NCBI RefSeq assembly: GCF_900454835.1
Contig: NZ_UGTM01000001.1
Coordinates: 310,501-374,500, forward strand
Source of the DNA: Prevotella denticola
Lineage (GTDB): Bacteria; Bacteroidota; Bacteroidia; Bacteroidales; Bacteroidaceae
Reading direction: 5' to 3'
DNA length: 64,000 nucleotides
Shown piece after piece: positions 46,693 through 56,707 of this stretch. Every line of letters starts with the position of its first letter. The stretch's first letter is position 1. Made by a program: the position numbers and the translations under genes. The notes under the pieces were generated by a model, which saw only the letters and a program-made list of their open reading frames with translations, did no database searches and was not told the origin of the DNA.

Positions 46693-48240
46693 CTAATCGA
46701 TGTCAATCTTCTTCAGCAGAGAGGTAATCGAAACGCGGTCCTCGATAATGCCGCGCAGCTTCTCTACCGACACACGCCCTTGTTTCATGGAGTCGCGGTA
46801 GCGCAGCGTCACGGTGTTGTCGTTCAGCGTGTCGCCGTCGACCGTCACGCAGAACGGCGTACCGATGGCATCCTGCCGGCGGTAACGCTTGCCGATGGAG
46901 TCCTTGGCTTCCATGTGGGTGTTGAAGTGGAACTTCAGGCTGTTCACGATTTCCTGCGCCTTCTCCGGCAGTCCGTCCTTGTTGACCAGCGGGAGTACGG
47001 CACACTTGACAGGTGCCAGCGGCTCCGGCAGCTTCAGTACGACACGGCTCGAACCGTTCTCCAGCTGCTCTTCTGTATAGCTGTGGCACATGACGGAGAG
47101 GAACATACGGTCGACACCGATAGAGGTCTCTACATCGTACGGCGTATAGCTCTCGTTGCGCTCCGGGTCGAAATACTTGATCTGGCGGCCCGAGAACTTC
47201 TCGTGCTGGGAGAGGTCGAAATCGGTACGGGAGTGGATGCCCTCCACCTCCTTGAAGCCGAAGGGCATATGGAACTCGATATCGGTAGCGGCATTGGCGT
47301 AGTGTGCCAGCTTCTCATGGTCGTGGAAACGGTAGTTCTCGTCGCCCATGCCCAGCGCCTCGTGCCATGCCAGACGGTGTTTCTTCCAGTATTCAAACCA
47401 TTTCATCTCCGTGCCCGGCTGGCAGAAAAACTGCATCTCCATCTGCTCGAACTCACGCATACGGAAGACGAACTGGCGTGCGACAATCTCGTTGCGGAAC
47501 GCCTTGCCGATCTGGCAGATGCCGAACGGCAGCTTCATACGGCCTGTCTTCTGTACGTTGAGGAAGTTGACGAAGATGCCCTGCGCCGTCTCCGGACGGA
47601 GATAGATCTTGTTGGTAGCCTCGGCGGAGGCCCCCACCTCGGTAGAGAACATGAGGTTGAACTGGCGGACGTCGGTCCAGTTCTTCGTTCCGCTGATCGG
47701 GTCGGTGATTCCCTCGTCGAGGATGATCTGCTTCAGTGCCTCGAGGTCGGGACCCTGCATGGCCTCGGTGTAGCGGGCGTGGAGTTCGTCGCGCTTCTTC
47801 TGGTTCTCCAGGACACGCGGATTGGTCTCACGGAACTTGGCTTCGTCGAAGGAGTCGCCGAACTTCTTGGCAGCCTTGGCCACTTCCTTCGCTATCTTCT
47901 CCTCGTACTTGCCGATCTGGTCTTCGATGAGGTTGTCGGCACGGTAACGCTTCTTCGAGTCGCGGTTGTCAATCAGCGGGTCGTTGAAGGCATCAACATG
48001 GCCGCTCGCCTTCCATACCGTCGGGTGCATGAAGATGGATGCGTCAATGCCGACGATGTTGCTGTGCAGCAACACCATCGACTGCCACCAGTACTGCTTG
48101 ATGTTGTTCTTCAGTTCGACACCGTTCTGACCGTAGTCGTAAACAGCTGCCAGACCGTCATAAATATCACTACTTGGAAAGACGAAGCCATATTCCTTGC
48201 AGTGGCTTACAATCTTCTTGAAAACATCCTCTTGTGCCAT
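46693..48240 (-). CDS. glyS: Glycyl-tRNA synthetase (homodimeric class II type)
   Basis: The ATG at 48240 (MAQEDVFKKIV) is chosen because the -7 element at 48271-48278 overlaps the upstream ATG at 48273. The product is 515 residues. The alpha2-type GlyRS pattern is clear: YGFVFPSSDIYDGLAAVYDY at the N-terminus, LMFSTEVGASAEATNKIYLR and motif 2 around GICQIGKAFRNEI, and the C-terminal anticodon-binding domain (LAPVKCAVLPLV). It is followed by the FKBP lipoprotein. Confidence 0.96.
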   Translation of the reverse strand: MAQEDVFKKIVSHCKEYGFVFPSSDIYDGLAAVYDYGQNGVELKNNIKQYWWQSMVLLHSNIVGIDASIFMHPTVWKASGHVDAFNDPLIDNRDSKKRYRADNLIEDQIGKYEEKIAKEVAKAAKKFGDSFDEAKFRETNPRVLENQKKRDELHARYTEAMQGPDLEALKQIILDEGITDPISGTKNWTDVRQFNLMFSTEVGASAEATNKIYLRPETAQGIFVNFLNVQKTGRMKLPFGICQIGKAFRNEIVARQFVFRMREFEQMEMQFFCQPGTEMKWFEYWKKHRLAWHEALGMGDENYRFHDHEKLAHYANAATDIEFHMPFGFKEVEGIHSRTDFDLSQHEKFSGRQIKYFDPERNESYTPYDVETSIGVDRMFLSVMCHSYTEEQLENGSSRVVLKLPEPLAPVKCAVLPLVNKDGLPEKAQEIVNSLKFHFNTHMEAKDSIGKRYRRQDAIGTPFCVTVDGDTLNDNTVTLRYRDSMKQGRVSVEKLRGIIEDRVSITSLLKKIDID

Positions 48241-48270
48241 AATTATCTTTTTATACCTTGGTTTTTGTCG

Positions 48271-48278
48271 CAAAGTTA
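48271..48278 (-). promoter_or_regulatory. -7 element TAACTTTG of glyS
   Basis: On the minus strand TAACTTTGC lies 31 bp before the glyS ATG chosen here. The -33 box is not obvious. Confidence 0.55.
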
Positions 48279-48466
48279 CGCTTTTTTAGCCGAATAAGGA
48301 CAGGATTGTCGTGAAAGTTTATCCGGAAGGCGATTATTCAAGGCCTTGGATGTCGGTTTTGTCGGATGGGAGGTGAAGTTGGCGATGCAGGGCTTGCATC
48401 AGGGACGGTGGAGCGATGCGAGGAGTCTGCAGCAGGTAAGTCCACAGCCTTGGCCCAAGAGAACGA

Positions 48467-48552
48467 TTCCCAATCGGTTGGGAACAGGAGTCCCAACCGC
48501 TGGGAGCACAGTTCCCAATCGGTTGGGAATACACCTCCCAATCGGTTGGGAA
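48467..48552. repeat. 22/23-bp-pitch array of TTCCCAATCGGTTGGGAA palindromes, four units
   Basis: Palindromes start at 48467, 48489, 48512 and 48535. Units 1 and 3 are TTCCCAATCGGTTGGGAA exactly; the second is AGTCCCAACCGCTGGGAG and the fourth has one change. The array lies between the divergent glyS and lipoprotein operon 2. The unit is closely related to the one at 13766-13849. Confidence 0.93.
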
Positions 48553-48652
48553 TACGGTCATCTGTCGGAGCGTATGATACCGTATAGCTTTGATACGAAG
48601 TAGGGGATGGGGAATAGAGAAATTCTCTTTTATGGAATTTCTTTGTAAAATA

Positions 48653-48684
48653 TTTGCATCTTCAATAGATTTTGTCTAACTTTG
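48653..48684 (+). promoter_or_regulatory. Promoter of lipoprotein operon 2 (TTTG - 20 bp - TAACTTTG)
   Basis: TTTG (48653-48656) and TAACTTTG (48677-48684) are 20 bp apart, the same geometry as the promoter of copy 1. Confidence 0.78.
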
Positions 48685-49075
<391 letters not shown>

Positions 49076-49291
49076 ATGAAACAGAAGGAAAACAGGAAAA
49101 AAACTTATGTCTCTCCGAAGGCAGAGTGCGTCCGTATGGAGCAGGACCTTCTTCTGACGCCTTTCTCCGGCGACCACAAGGACGCCCCCGACGACGGCCA
49201 GCCGCTGAACGCGCGCCGCATCGACTCTTTCGGCTGGGAAGACGAAGAGGACGACGGAGAGTCCTCCTACGGGAAAAAACTTGACTGGTAA
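49076..49291 (+). CDS. Small acidic protein upstream of surface lipoprotein, copy 2 (unknown family)
   Basis: This 71-residue protein is the paralogue of the gene at 29019-29249. The start MKQKENR and the C-terminal 24 residues (RRIDSFGWEDEEDD to SSYGKKLDW) are identical, and the centre (MEQDLLLTPFSGDHKDAPDD) is diverged. The ATG at 49076 is chosen because it matches copy 1; the frame is open from 48989. The stop is 20 bp before the lipoprotein gene. Conserved ends and a variable centre in two copies argue for a protein under selection. No known domain was recognised. Confidence 0.65.
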   Translation: MKQKENRKKTYVSPKAECVRMEQDLLLTPFSGDHKDAPDDGQPLNARRIDSFGWEDEEDDGESSYGKKLDW

Positions 49292-49311
49292 CGAACGAAA
49301 ACAACAAGAAA

Positions 49312-51042
49312 ATGAAAAGAAAGAAGAAGAAAGTAAGCATTTTATCGCTGCTGGCCTTCGCCGCCGTGCTGTTCACGGCCTGCGCCGCAGACGATGCAGA
49401 CACCGACAGACAGAACCCGAATCCCGACACCGCAGGGCTTACCGCCTTCGTCATGGAAGACAGCACCGGCAGCCCCGTCACCCGTCTCGCAGGCGAACAT
49501 ACCGGTTCGGGTGTCAGGTTCTATTGGTCCAGAGATGATCGTATCTTTGTGGACAACCCCACGGAGAATGACGAGTGGAGGGCTGATAAATATAACAATA
49601 TCCGCGATTTGACAAGAGAGGGATGGAAAATTGACGACGGGGTGTGCACTCCGAAAGCCAAGTTCTTGTTCGAGGGGGAATTTACCAAGCCCGAATACCG
49701 CGTGCGCTTTTTGGGCAGAAATCGCAGCGATGCGGAATATGCGGATCAAGTGTACATCAGTGATAGAGAGAACTATATAGGTCCTCAGGTGATGGACGTT
49801 GAAGATTCGCAGACGGGAGACTTCGCCACGGGTATAGCCCACAGACAGGCCGACGGAACTTACACCTTCAAGCTCGAACACAAAGCTTCTTACATTACTT
49901 TCCGGCCGTTCTCCACACAGAAAGCCTTCAGGAATGCGGTAGGCGGAGAAGCTGTTTATACCATTGAGATATCAGCCGACCAGGCTCTCTGCGGCTGGTT
50001 CGACATCAAGGGTGACACCATCGACCTCAGCTCGCGCCCTACCGACGAGAAGTACAAGAAGATTTCCTGCTCAGGGGCGATGAATTACCTCTTGAATATT
50101 CCTTCAGAGGCTTTTTCCGCAGACGACCATTCTTACGCCATCATGGTGGTTGCCCCAGGCACGTATACCAACTTCACCGTGAGATACAGGTTCGGACCCA
50201 ATTTCAATTTTTCGACAGGCTACGTCACCAAGACCTATCCGCGCGTCACCTTTACTGCGGGCAAGAACAAGGTGATAAGCCAGAAAATCCAGGTAGAGGA
50301 ATATCCCGCCGATACGTATTATATGTGGGATGCCGCTGAACCCTACTGGAAAGGCTACGAATGGAACAGCGCCGACCCTGCACAGCCCGTTGGCGGATTT
50401 GCAACTGACCATTACCCGAAGAGCAACGCCGACTCCCGCTGGTACAATGAAGTCCCGTCATACGCCGGTGCCGACGGAGCAGCCCCTGCCGTGGCTGCCA
50501 GCCGCAGCTGTAAAGACTGCCCCAACATCAACGAGCTGCTCTGGTATTGGGTGTATGGCGCTCCCTACTTTGATAATGAAGTATATGTTCTGATGGACCA
50601 TGTCTGGTGTGGGAGAGTGTGGCTGAAGAAGCTGAGCACAATCGCCCGGGAGCTGGGCAAGACTGTAGCCGAACTGAAGGAGAAAGCACCCGACGGCGTA
50701 GACTATACAAGAAGCACCAAGAAACCTGAATTAAGATCTTTCCACACCGCCAGCGGAGAGTTAGGGACTGGCAAACCGAACAATATGGCCGACTACTTCA
50801 GCCTGCCCTTTTTAGGAGGGTACGGACCTACCGAAGATGATTTCCGTCCTTCCAATCCCAAGCGCTGGATGCAGGGCAATACTCCGGGGGCCGCACTCTA
50901 CTGGTCGAGCACACCTACTCCGGGATCTCCGGACGAGGCATACGTCTGGGAAGTGGATCTTTCAAAAAGATTCGACAAATTTGACATTAAACCAAAGAAT
51001 CGCCAGTTTGGATTTAGCCGGATGTGGCCGGCCGACCGCTAA
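49312..51042 (+). CDS. Fimbrillin-like surface lipoprotein, copy 2
   Basis: This 576-residue paralogue of the gene at 27280-28998 has the same N-terminus (MKRKKKKVSI, lipobox FTAC, then AADDADTDRQNP), a fimbrillin-like N-terminal half, CKDCPNINELLWYW, YWSST and the end W-P-A-D-R. Between these anchors the two copies are considerably diverged, for example in their first 150 residues after the signal and in the last 60. The pattern of conserved frame and variable body is usual for surface antigens. The gene is the last of its operon; a hairpin follows at 51180-51229. Confidence 0.75.
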   Translation: MKRKKKKVSILSLLAFAAVLFTACAADDADTDRQNPNPDTAGLTAFVMEDSTGSPVTRLAGEHTGSGVRFYWSRDDRIFVDNPTENDEWRADKYNNIRDLTREGWKIDDGVCTPKAKFLFEGEFTKPEYRVRFLGRNRSDAEYADQVYISDRENYIGPQVMDVEDSQTGDFATGIAHRQADGTYTFKLEHKASYITFRPFSTQKAFRNAVGGEAVYTIEISADQALCGWFDIKGDTIDLSSRPTDEKYKKISCSGAMNYLLNIPSEAFSADDHSYAIMVVAPGTYTNFTVRYRFGPNFNFSTGYVTKTYPRVTFTAGKNKVISQKIQVEEYPADTYYMWDAAEPYWKGYEWNSADPAQPVGGFATDHYPKSNADSRWYNEVPSYAGADGAAPAVAASRSCKDCPNINELLWYWVYGAPYFDNEVYVLMDHVWCGRVWLKKLSTIARELGKTVAELKEKAPDGVDYTRSTKKPELRSFHTASGELGTGKPNNMADYFSLPFLGGYGPTEDDFRPSNPKRWMQGNTPGAALYWSSTPTPGSPDEAYVWEVDLSKRFDKFDIKPKNRQFGFSRMWPADR

Positions 51043-51179
51043 GCGGCCCTGTTCCCGTGCCGGTTTCCCCTTGCGGCATCTGATTTCACCCCCGGTGAAT
51101 GCTGCCGGATGAGGTAGTGTCAGGATGCGGCTTCACGGCCTGTCAGTCCCTCAATCTGCAGGCAGCGTTCCCCGGGAAA

Positions 51180-51229
51180 AGCAAAGACCATTTCATTACT
51201 CAACGACGAGTTATGGAATGGTCTTTTCC
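51180..51229 (+). terminator. Terminator of lipoprotein operon 2
   Basis: AAAGACCATTTCATTACTCA and a complementary right arm ending GGAATGGTCTTTTCC form a long imperfect hairpin. Operon 1 has the same arms in the inverted orientation. Confidence 0.8.
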
Positions 51230-51527
51230 TTATCGTACCGTCTCAGACTGTGAGACCTTCAGAAAGGTGTTCCCCCTGAGGTGAAAGTGCGAATACAAAA
51301 AACCGGAACGTTTCTCATGCCCGATAACTACCCGTCACACGGACAAGGAAGAAAACCCATATGGAATCGGGGTCTTTTTAGACATGGGTAATCCTGCATG
51401 ACCATGGTTCATCTCCTGTATGCCGGCAGCTGTCATCGACAATGTTTCAGGGCTTGTGAATCAGGATCAGGTCGGTGGCGTGGGGCTTGATACGACGAGG
51501 AGCGTCCGGCGCTTGGACAAGGTGGAA

Positions 51528-51559
51528 TTTGTTTGTTTCCTTTTTTTTTCGTACATTTG
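51528..51559 (+). promoter_or_regulatory. Promoter of topoisomerase subunit A gene (TTTG - 20 bp - TACATTTG)
   Basis: TTTG 51528-51531 and TACATTTG 51552-51559 are 20 bp apart. The promoter overlaps the upstream ATG at 51533, so the start at 51653 is preferred. Confidence 0.78.
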
Positions 51560-51652
51560 CAGTCTTTGGACGAGGTTGTATCAAAAGGGAGAACGTCCGT
51601 CCTCGGATATTCTCTTGGATGCATCCTCTGCTTAGACAAGAAGGAAAGCAAT

Positions 51653-54379
51653 ATGGATGACGAAACAAAAGACCTGGACGGACGTGGTCCGGAGGAGGAA
51701 GTCCTGGAGCAGGACTCCCATTCAGATTACAAGCCTGCCGACAGGTTTGACGCCTCGGCCGTGCATCATCTCTCCGGGATGTACAAGAACTGGTTTCTGG
51801 ACTATGCCAGCTATGTAATCCTCGAACGGGCCGTACCGCACATCGAGGACGGTCTGAAGCCGGTACAGCGGCGTATTCTCCATTCCATGAAGCGGATGGA
51901 CGACGGACGGTACAACAAGGTGGCGAACATCGTGGGGCATACCATGCAGTTCCATCCGCACGGCGATGCCTCCATCGGCGATGCCCTGGTGCAGTTAGGG
52001 CAGAAGGACCTGCTCATCGACACGCAGGGGAACTGGGGAAACATCCTCACCGGCGACCGTGCCGCTGCTCCCCGGTACATCGAAGCGCGCCTGTCGAAGT
52101 TTGCCCTGGAGACGGTCTTCAATCCCAAGACCACCGAGTGGCAGCTTTCCTACGACGGACGGAACAAAGAGCCGATCACGCTCCCGGTGAAGTTCCCGCT
52201 GCTGCTGGCACAGGGAGCGGAGGGTATCGCCGTCGGTCTGTCGTCAAAGATACTTCCGCATAACCTCAACGACATCTGCGATGCCGCCGTCAGCTGTCTG
52301 CGCGGCGAGGAGTTCCATCTCTATCCGGACTTCCCTACAGGCGGCAGCATTGATGTGTCGAAGTACAACGACGGACAGCGCGGCGGCGTGCTGAAAGTGC
52401 GTGCCAGGGTGGAGAAGCTCGACAGCAAGACGCTCGTCATTCGTGAGGTGCCGTTCACCAAGACGGCCAGCTCGCTGCAGGAGTCCATCACCAAGGCTGT
52501 CGAGAAGGGCAAGCTGAAGATACGCAAGGTGGAAGACATGACGGCCTCGGAGGTGGAGATCCAGTTACATCTCACGCCGGGCACATCGAGTGACAAGACC
52601 ATCGACGCACTCTATGCTTTCACGGACTGCGAGATAAACATCTCGCCCAACTGCTGCGTCATCGAGGACAACAAGCCCCGTTTCCTCACGGTTTCCGACG
52701 TGTTGCGCAATTCTGTCGAGCATACCAAGGCACTGCTGAAGATGGAGCTGGAAATCCGGAAGCACGAACTGGAGGAACAGCTGTTCTATAACTCGCTGGA
52801 GCGCATCTTCATCGAAGACCGTATTTATAAAGAACGTAAGTTTGAGACGGCAAGGAGTCTCGACGAGGTAGTGGCTTTCGTCGACTCCAAGCTCGAGCCT
52901 TACAAGAAGACTTTTGTCCGTGAGGTGACACGGGACGACATCCTCCGGCTGCTGGAAATCAGGATGCAGCGTATTCTGAAGTTCAACAAGGACAAGGCGG
53001 ACGAACTGATACAGAAGATCAAGGCGGAGATAGCCGAGATTGACAAGGACCTCGGCGAGATGGTGCGTGTCACGATCGAGTGGTTCACGCATCTGAAGGA
53101 GAAGTACGGCAAGGACCATCTGCGTCGCACGGAAATCAAGAACTTCGACACTATCGTGGCGGCCAAGGTGGTGGATGCCAACGAGAAGCTGTACATCGAC
53201 CGGCAGGCAGGTTTCATCGGTACAGGGCTGAAGAAGGCTGAGTTCGTACAGAACTGCTCCGACCTCGATGATGTCATCATCTTCTATCGGGATGGCAAGT
53301 ATAAGGTCATCCGCATTGCCGACAAGGTGTTCGTCGGCAAGGGTGTCCTGCACGTGCAGGTGTTCAAGAAGAATGACAAACGGACGATTTATAATGTCGT
53401 CTACCGGGACGGAAAGACCGGACCTTATTATATCAAACGGTTCAACGTAACCTCCATCACCCGCGACAAGGAGTATGATGTCACCTTGGGGACACCGGGA
53501 TCGCGGATCTGTTACTTTACGGCCAATCCCAACGGCGAGGCTGAACTGATCAAGATTACCCTCGATCCGAACCCCGACAGGAAGAAGCAGAACATCTTCA
53601 TGGAGCGTGACTTTGCCGGCATCCTCATCAAGGGACGTGCTGCAAAGGGTAATCTCCTGACCAAGGAGAGCATCCACCGCATCTCGCTGAAGAGCCACGG
53701 ACACTCCACGCTCGGCGGACGGAAAGTGTGGTTCGACCCGGATGTCAAGCGGCTCAACTACGAGGAGCACGGACTGTTCCTCGGCGAGTTCTCCGACCAG
53801 GACAGCATCCTTGTCGTGCTGAAGAACGGCGAGTTCTACATCACCAACATCGATTCCTCCAACCATTACGAGGACAATATCCTGCGCATAGAGAAGTTCG
53901 TAGCCGACAAGGCGTGGACGGCGGTCATCTTCGATGCCGACAACCAGGGTTATCCTTACCTGAAGCGGTTCCACATGGAGGCCTCGAAGCGGCATCAGAA
54001 CTTCGTCGGCGACAATCCCGATTCACGGATGGTACTGTTGACGGATGCTGCTTTCCCACGCATACAGATGACCTACGGCGGTGCCGATGCAGCACGTGGC
54101 ACGGAAGAGTTCGATGCCGATCAGTTTGTCGGTGTCAAGGGCTTCAAGGCGAAGGGCAAGCGGCTGACCACGTGGACGGTCGACAAGATTGAGGAACTGG
54201 AACCTCTCCGCTTCCCGGAAGAGGATGGAAAGGATGATGGAAACAGGAAGGACGGAGAGGAAAACGCACCGGCAGCAGCTAAGCAGGCAGCAGAGAATCT
54301 CGATCCTGATGCCGGGAAGACACAGCAGCAGGTCATCGACGAAATCACCGGACAGCTGAATCTTTTTACGGACGAATAG
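51653..54379 (+). CDS. parC: Type IIA topoisomerase subunit A, ParC-like
   Basis: The start at 51653 (MDDETKDLDG) follows the promoter; the 40 codons upstream are not expected to be translated. The product is 908 residues. The breakage-reunion domain has GLKPVQRRILHSMKRM, FHPHGDASIGDALVQ and the catalytic tyrosine in AAAPRYIEARL (Tyr142). A beta-propeller-like C-terminal domain follows from about residue 520 and ends in an acidic, low-complexity tail. Bacteroidota carry such a protein as topoisomerase IV subunit A; a gyrase A role is less likely because no GyrA box (QRRGGKG) is seen. The partner subunit is not in the window. Confidence 0.88.
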   Translation: MDDETKDLDGRGPEEEVLEQDSHSDYKPADRFDASAVHHLSGMYKNWFLDYASYVILERAVPHIEDGLKPVQRRILHSMKRMDDGRYNKVANIVGHTMQFHPHGDASIGDALVQLGQKDLLIDTQGNWGNILTGDRAAAPRYIEARLSKFALETVFNPKTTEWQLSYDGRNKEPITLPVKFPLLLAQGAEGIAVGLSSKILPHNLNDICDAAVSCLRGEEFHLYPDFPTGGSIDVSKYNDGQRGGVLKVRARVEKLDSKTLVIREVPFTKTASSLQESITKAVEKGKLKIRKVEDMTASEVEIQLHLTPGTSSDKTIDALYAFTDCEINISPNCCVIEDNKPRFLTVSDVLRNSVEHTKALLKMELEIRKHELEEQLFYNSLERIFIEDRIYKERKFETARSLDEVVAFVDSKLEPYKKTFVREVTRDDILRLLEIRMQRILKFNKDKADELIQKIKAEIAEIDKDLGEMVRVTIEWFTHLKEKYGKDHLRRTEIKNFDTIVAAKVVDANEKLYIDRQAGFIGTGLKKAEFVQNCSDLDDVIIFYRDGKYKVIRIADKVFVGKGVLHVQVFKKNDKRTIYNVVYRDGKTGPYYIKRFNVTSITRDKEYDVTLGTPGSRICYFTANPNGEAELIKITLDPNPDRKKQNIFMERDFAGILIKGRAAKGNLLTKESIHRISLKSHGHSTLGGRKVWFDPDVKRLNYEEHGLFLGEFSDQDSILVVLKNGEFYITNIDSSNHYEDNILRIEKFVADKAWTAVIFDADNQGYPYLKRFHMEASKRHQNFVGDNPDSRMVLLTDAAFPRIQMTYGGADAARGTEEFDADQFVGVKGFKAKGKRLTTWTVDKIEELEPLRFPEEDGKDDGNRKDGEENAPAAAKQAAENLDPDAGKTQQQVIDEITGQLNLFTDE

Positions 54380-54730
54380 GCCGCCGACGTATATTATATG
54401 GAAACGAAAGGGGCAGGGACACATGGGACGTGTGTCTCTGCCTCTTTTGTTGACGGGCACGAGAAAGCATGTCGGCATTTCCCTTGTCACGGGACATTTG
54501 CGTTTTCCTTGTCATGGGACATTTACAGACAGATGCCGTCGTAACCCTGCATTGCTCTGCCATTCTGTCAGTCTCTTTCCGTTGGCACGTCATTTGTCTC
54601 CTTGTTGGCGATTGATGCCGAATAATACTGTGACGGCAAGGACAGCGTAACTTGGCTGGCCGGCGAGGTTGCAGCAGGGCATTAAAAACAGGAAAGAAAT
54701 TAGAAAATAATAAAATAAAAATATACGATT
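54380..54730. other. Gap before dnaK
   Basis: It contains the parC terminator, then a two-copy 25-bp repeat (CCTTGTCACGGGACATTT at 54482 and CCTTGTCATGGGACATTT at 54507). An A-rich leader precedes dnaK. No clear TAnnTTTG or CIRCE-like inverted repeat is seen. Confidence 0.5.
54407..54449 (+). terminator. Terminator of the topoisomerase gene
   Basis: AGGGGCAGGGACACAT and GTGTGTCTCTGCCTCTTTT pair around GGGAC, with a T-run, about 30 bp past the stop. Confidence 0.82.
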
Positions 54731-56635
54731 ATGGGAAAGATTATTGGAATTGACTTAGGAACAACCAACTCATGTGTTGCTGTATTTGAAGGCAACGAGC
54801 CAGTGGTAATCGCTAACAGCGAGGGAAAGCGTACGACACCTTCTGTCGTAGGTTTCGTTGACGGCGGCGAGCGGAAGGTGGGCGACCCTGCCAAGCGTCA
54901 GGCCATCACCAACCCGCAGAAGACCGTTTATTCTATCAAGCGTTTCATGGGTGAGACTTACGACCAGAGTAAGAAGGAAGCAGAGCGTGTTCCGTTCAAG
55001 GTGGTCAATGAGGGTGGTTATCCACGTGTACAGATTGACGACCGTAAATATACTCCGCAGGAAATCTCTGCAATGATTCTGCAGAAGATGAAGAAGACCG
55101 CTGAGGATTACCTCGGTCAGGAGGTGACGGATGCCGTCATCACCGTACCGGCTTACTTCTCCGACTCACAGCGTCAGGCTACCAAGGAGGCCGGTCAGAT
55201 TGCCGGTCTGAATGTACAGCGTATCGTGAATGAGCCTACTGCCGCAGCGCTTGCTTACGGTGTTGACAAGGCGAACAAGGATATGAAGATTGCCGTATTC
55301 GACCTTGGTGGTGGTACATTCGATATCTCTATCCTTGAGTTCGGTGGCGGTGTGTTCGAGGTACTTTCTACGAATGGTGACACTCACCTTGGTGGTGACG
55401 ACTTCGATCAGGTAATCATCGACTGGCTCGCTGACGGCTTCAAGTCTGAGGAGGGTATCGACTTGAGGAAGGACCCAATGGCAATGCAGCGTTTGAAGGA
55501 AGCTGCTGAGAAGGCTAAGATTGAGTTGTCAAGTTCTTCTTCTACCGAGATTAACTTGCCATACATCACTGCTGAGGGTGGTGTTCCAAAGCACTTGGTA
55601 AAGACTTTGACTCGTTCACAGTTTGAGCAGTTGGCACACAACCTCATTCAGGCTTGTCTCGTTCCTTGCCAGAACGCTATCCGTGATGCTAAGTTGCAGA
55701 CATCAGATATCGATGAGGTTATCCTCGTAGGTGGTTCAAGCCGTATCCCTGCTGTGCAGACATTGGTAAAGAACTACTTTGGCAAGGAGCCTTCAAAGGG
55801 TGTTAACCCTGATGAGGTGGTTGCTGTTGGTGCAGCTATTCAGGGTGCTATCCTCAACAAGGAAAGTGGTGTGGGTGACATCGTATTGCTCGACGTAACT
55901 CCATTGACCCTCGGTATTGAGACAATGGGTGGTGTGATGACAAAGCTCATCGATGCTAACTCTACTATCCCTTGCAAGAAGAGTGAGGTGTTCTCTACTG
56001 CAGCTGATAACCAGACAGAGGTTACTATCCACGTTCTACAGGGTGAGCGTCCAATGGCAGCACAGAACAAGTCTATCGGTCAGTTCAACCTGACAGGTAT
56101 TGCTCCAGCTCGTCGTGGTGTTCCACAGATAGAGGTAACATTCGACATTGATGCCAACGGTATCCTCAACGTGTCTGCAAAGGACAAGGCAACAGGTAAG
56201 GAGCAGAGCATCCGCATTGAGGCTTCAAGTGGCTTGAGCGAGGAGGAAATCAACCGTATGAAGGCTGAGGCTGAGCAGAACGCCGAGAACGACAAGAAGG
56301 AGCGTGAGAAGATTGACAAGCTGAATCAGGCTGACTCAATGATCTTCACCACCGAAAACTTCTTGAAGGACAATGGTGACAAGATTCCAGCCGATCAGAA
56401 GTCAGGCATCGAGTCAGCTCTCCAGCAGCTCCGTGATGCTCACAAGTCTGGTGACGTTGCAGCTATCGACACAGCTATCAACAACCTCAACACCGTTATG
56501 CAGGCAGCATCACAACAGATGTACAGCCAGGCAGGTGCACAGGGCGGTCCTCAGCCGGGCGCAGATGCTGGTCAGCAGGAGCAGCCAAAGCAGGATGACA
56601 CCATCCAGGATGCAGATTTTGAGGAAGTGAAATAA
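54731..56635 (+). CDS. dnaK: Hsp70 chaperone DnaK
   Basis: This 634-residue ATP-driven chaperone refolds nascent and stress-damaged proteins. The N-terminal ATPase domain has [32 protein letters not shown] [13 protein letters not shown] and [11 protein letters not shown]; the substrate-binding domain has [16 protein letters not shown]; the C-terminus ends EVK after a Gln/Gly-rich tail. Codon use changes sharply at about 55,450: no TTG among the 10 Leu codons before, but 13 TTG afterwards. A terminator follows. No dnaJ or grpE is adjacent. Confidence 0.97.
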   Translation: MGKIIGIDLGTTNSCVAVFEGNEPVVIANSEGKRTTPSVVGFVDGGERKVGDPAKRQAITNPQKTVYSIKRFMGETYDQSKKEAERVPFKVVNEGGYPRVQIDDRKYTPQEISAMILQKMKKTAEDYLGQEVTDAVITVPAYFSDSQRQATKEAGQIAGLNVQRIVNEPTAAALAYGVDKANKDMKIAVFDLGGGTFDISILEFGGGVFEVLSTNGDTHLGGDDFDQVIIDWLADGFKSEEGIDLRKDPMAMQRLKEAAEKAKIELSSSSSTEINLPYITAEGGVPKHLVKTLTRSQFEQLAHNLIQACLVPCQNAIRDAKLQTSDIDEVILVGGSSRIPAVQTLVKNYFGKEPSKGVNPDEVVAVGAAIQGAILNKESGVGDIVLLDVTPLTLGIETMGGVMTKLIDANSTIPCKKSEVFSTAADNQTEVTIHVLQGERPMAAQNKSIGQFNLTGIAPARRGVPQIEVTFDIDANGILNVSAKDKATGKEQSIRIEASSGLSEEEINRMKAEAEQNAENDKKEREKIDKLNQADSMIFTTENFLKDNGDKIPADQKSGIESALQQLRDAHKSGDVAAIDTAINNLNTVMQAASQQMYSQAGAQGGPQPGADAGQQEQPKQDDTIQDADFEEVK

Positions 56636-56653
56636 TATCTAACTAATACAAAT

Positions 56654-56688
56654 AAAGCAGTAGGATAACGTTTCTTACTGCTTTTTTA
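56654..56688 (+). terminator. Terminator of dnaK
   Basis: AAGCAGTA (56655-56662) pairs with TACTGCTT (56676-56683), followed by six T. It lies 20 bp past the stop. Confidence 0.85.
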
Positions 56689-56707
56689 GTTTTAAAACCT
56701 AAGATAT

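Larger units (their letters stand above)
51043..51652. other. Gap between lipoprotein operon 2 and the topoisomerase gene
   Basis: It contains the palindrome TTCACCCCCGGTGAA (51085-51099), the operon terminator, sequence resembling the 3' flank of operon 1, and the promoter of the topoisomerase gene. No gene is recognised. Confidence 0.5.
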
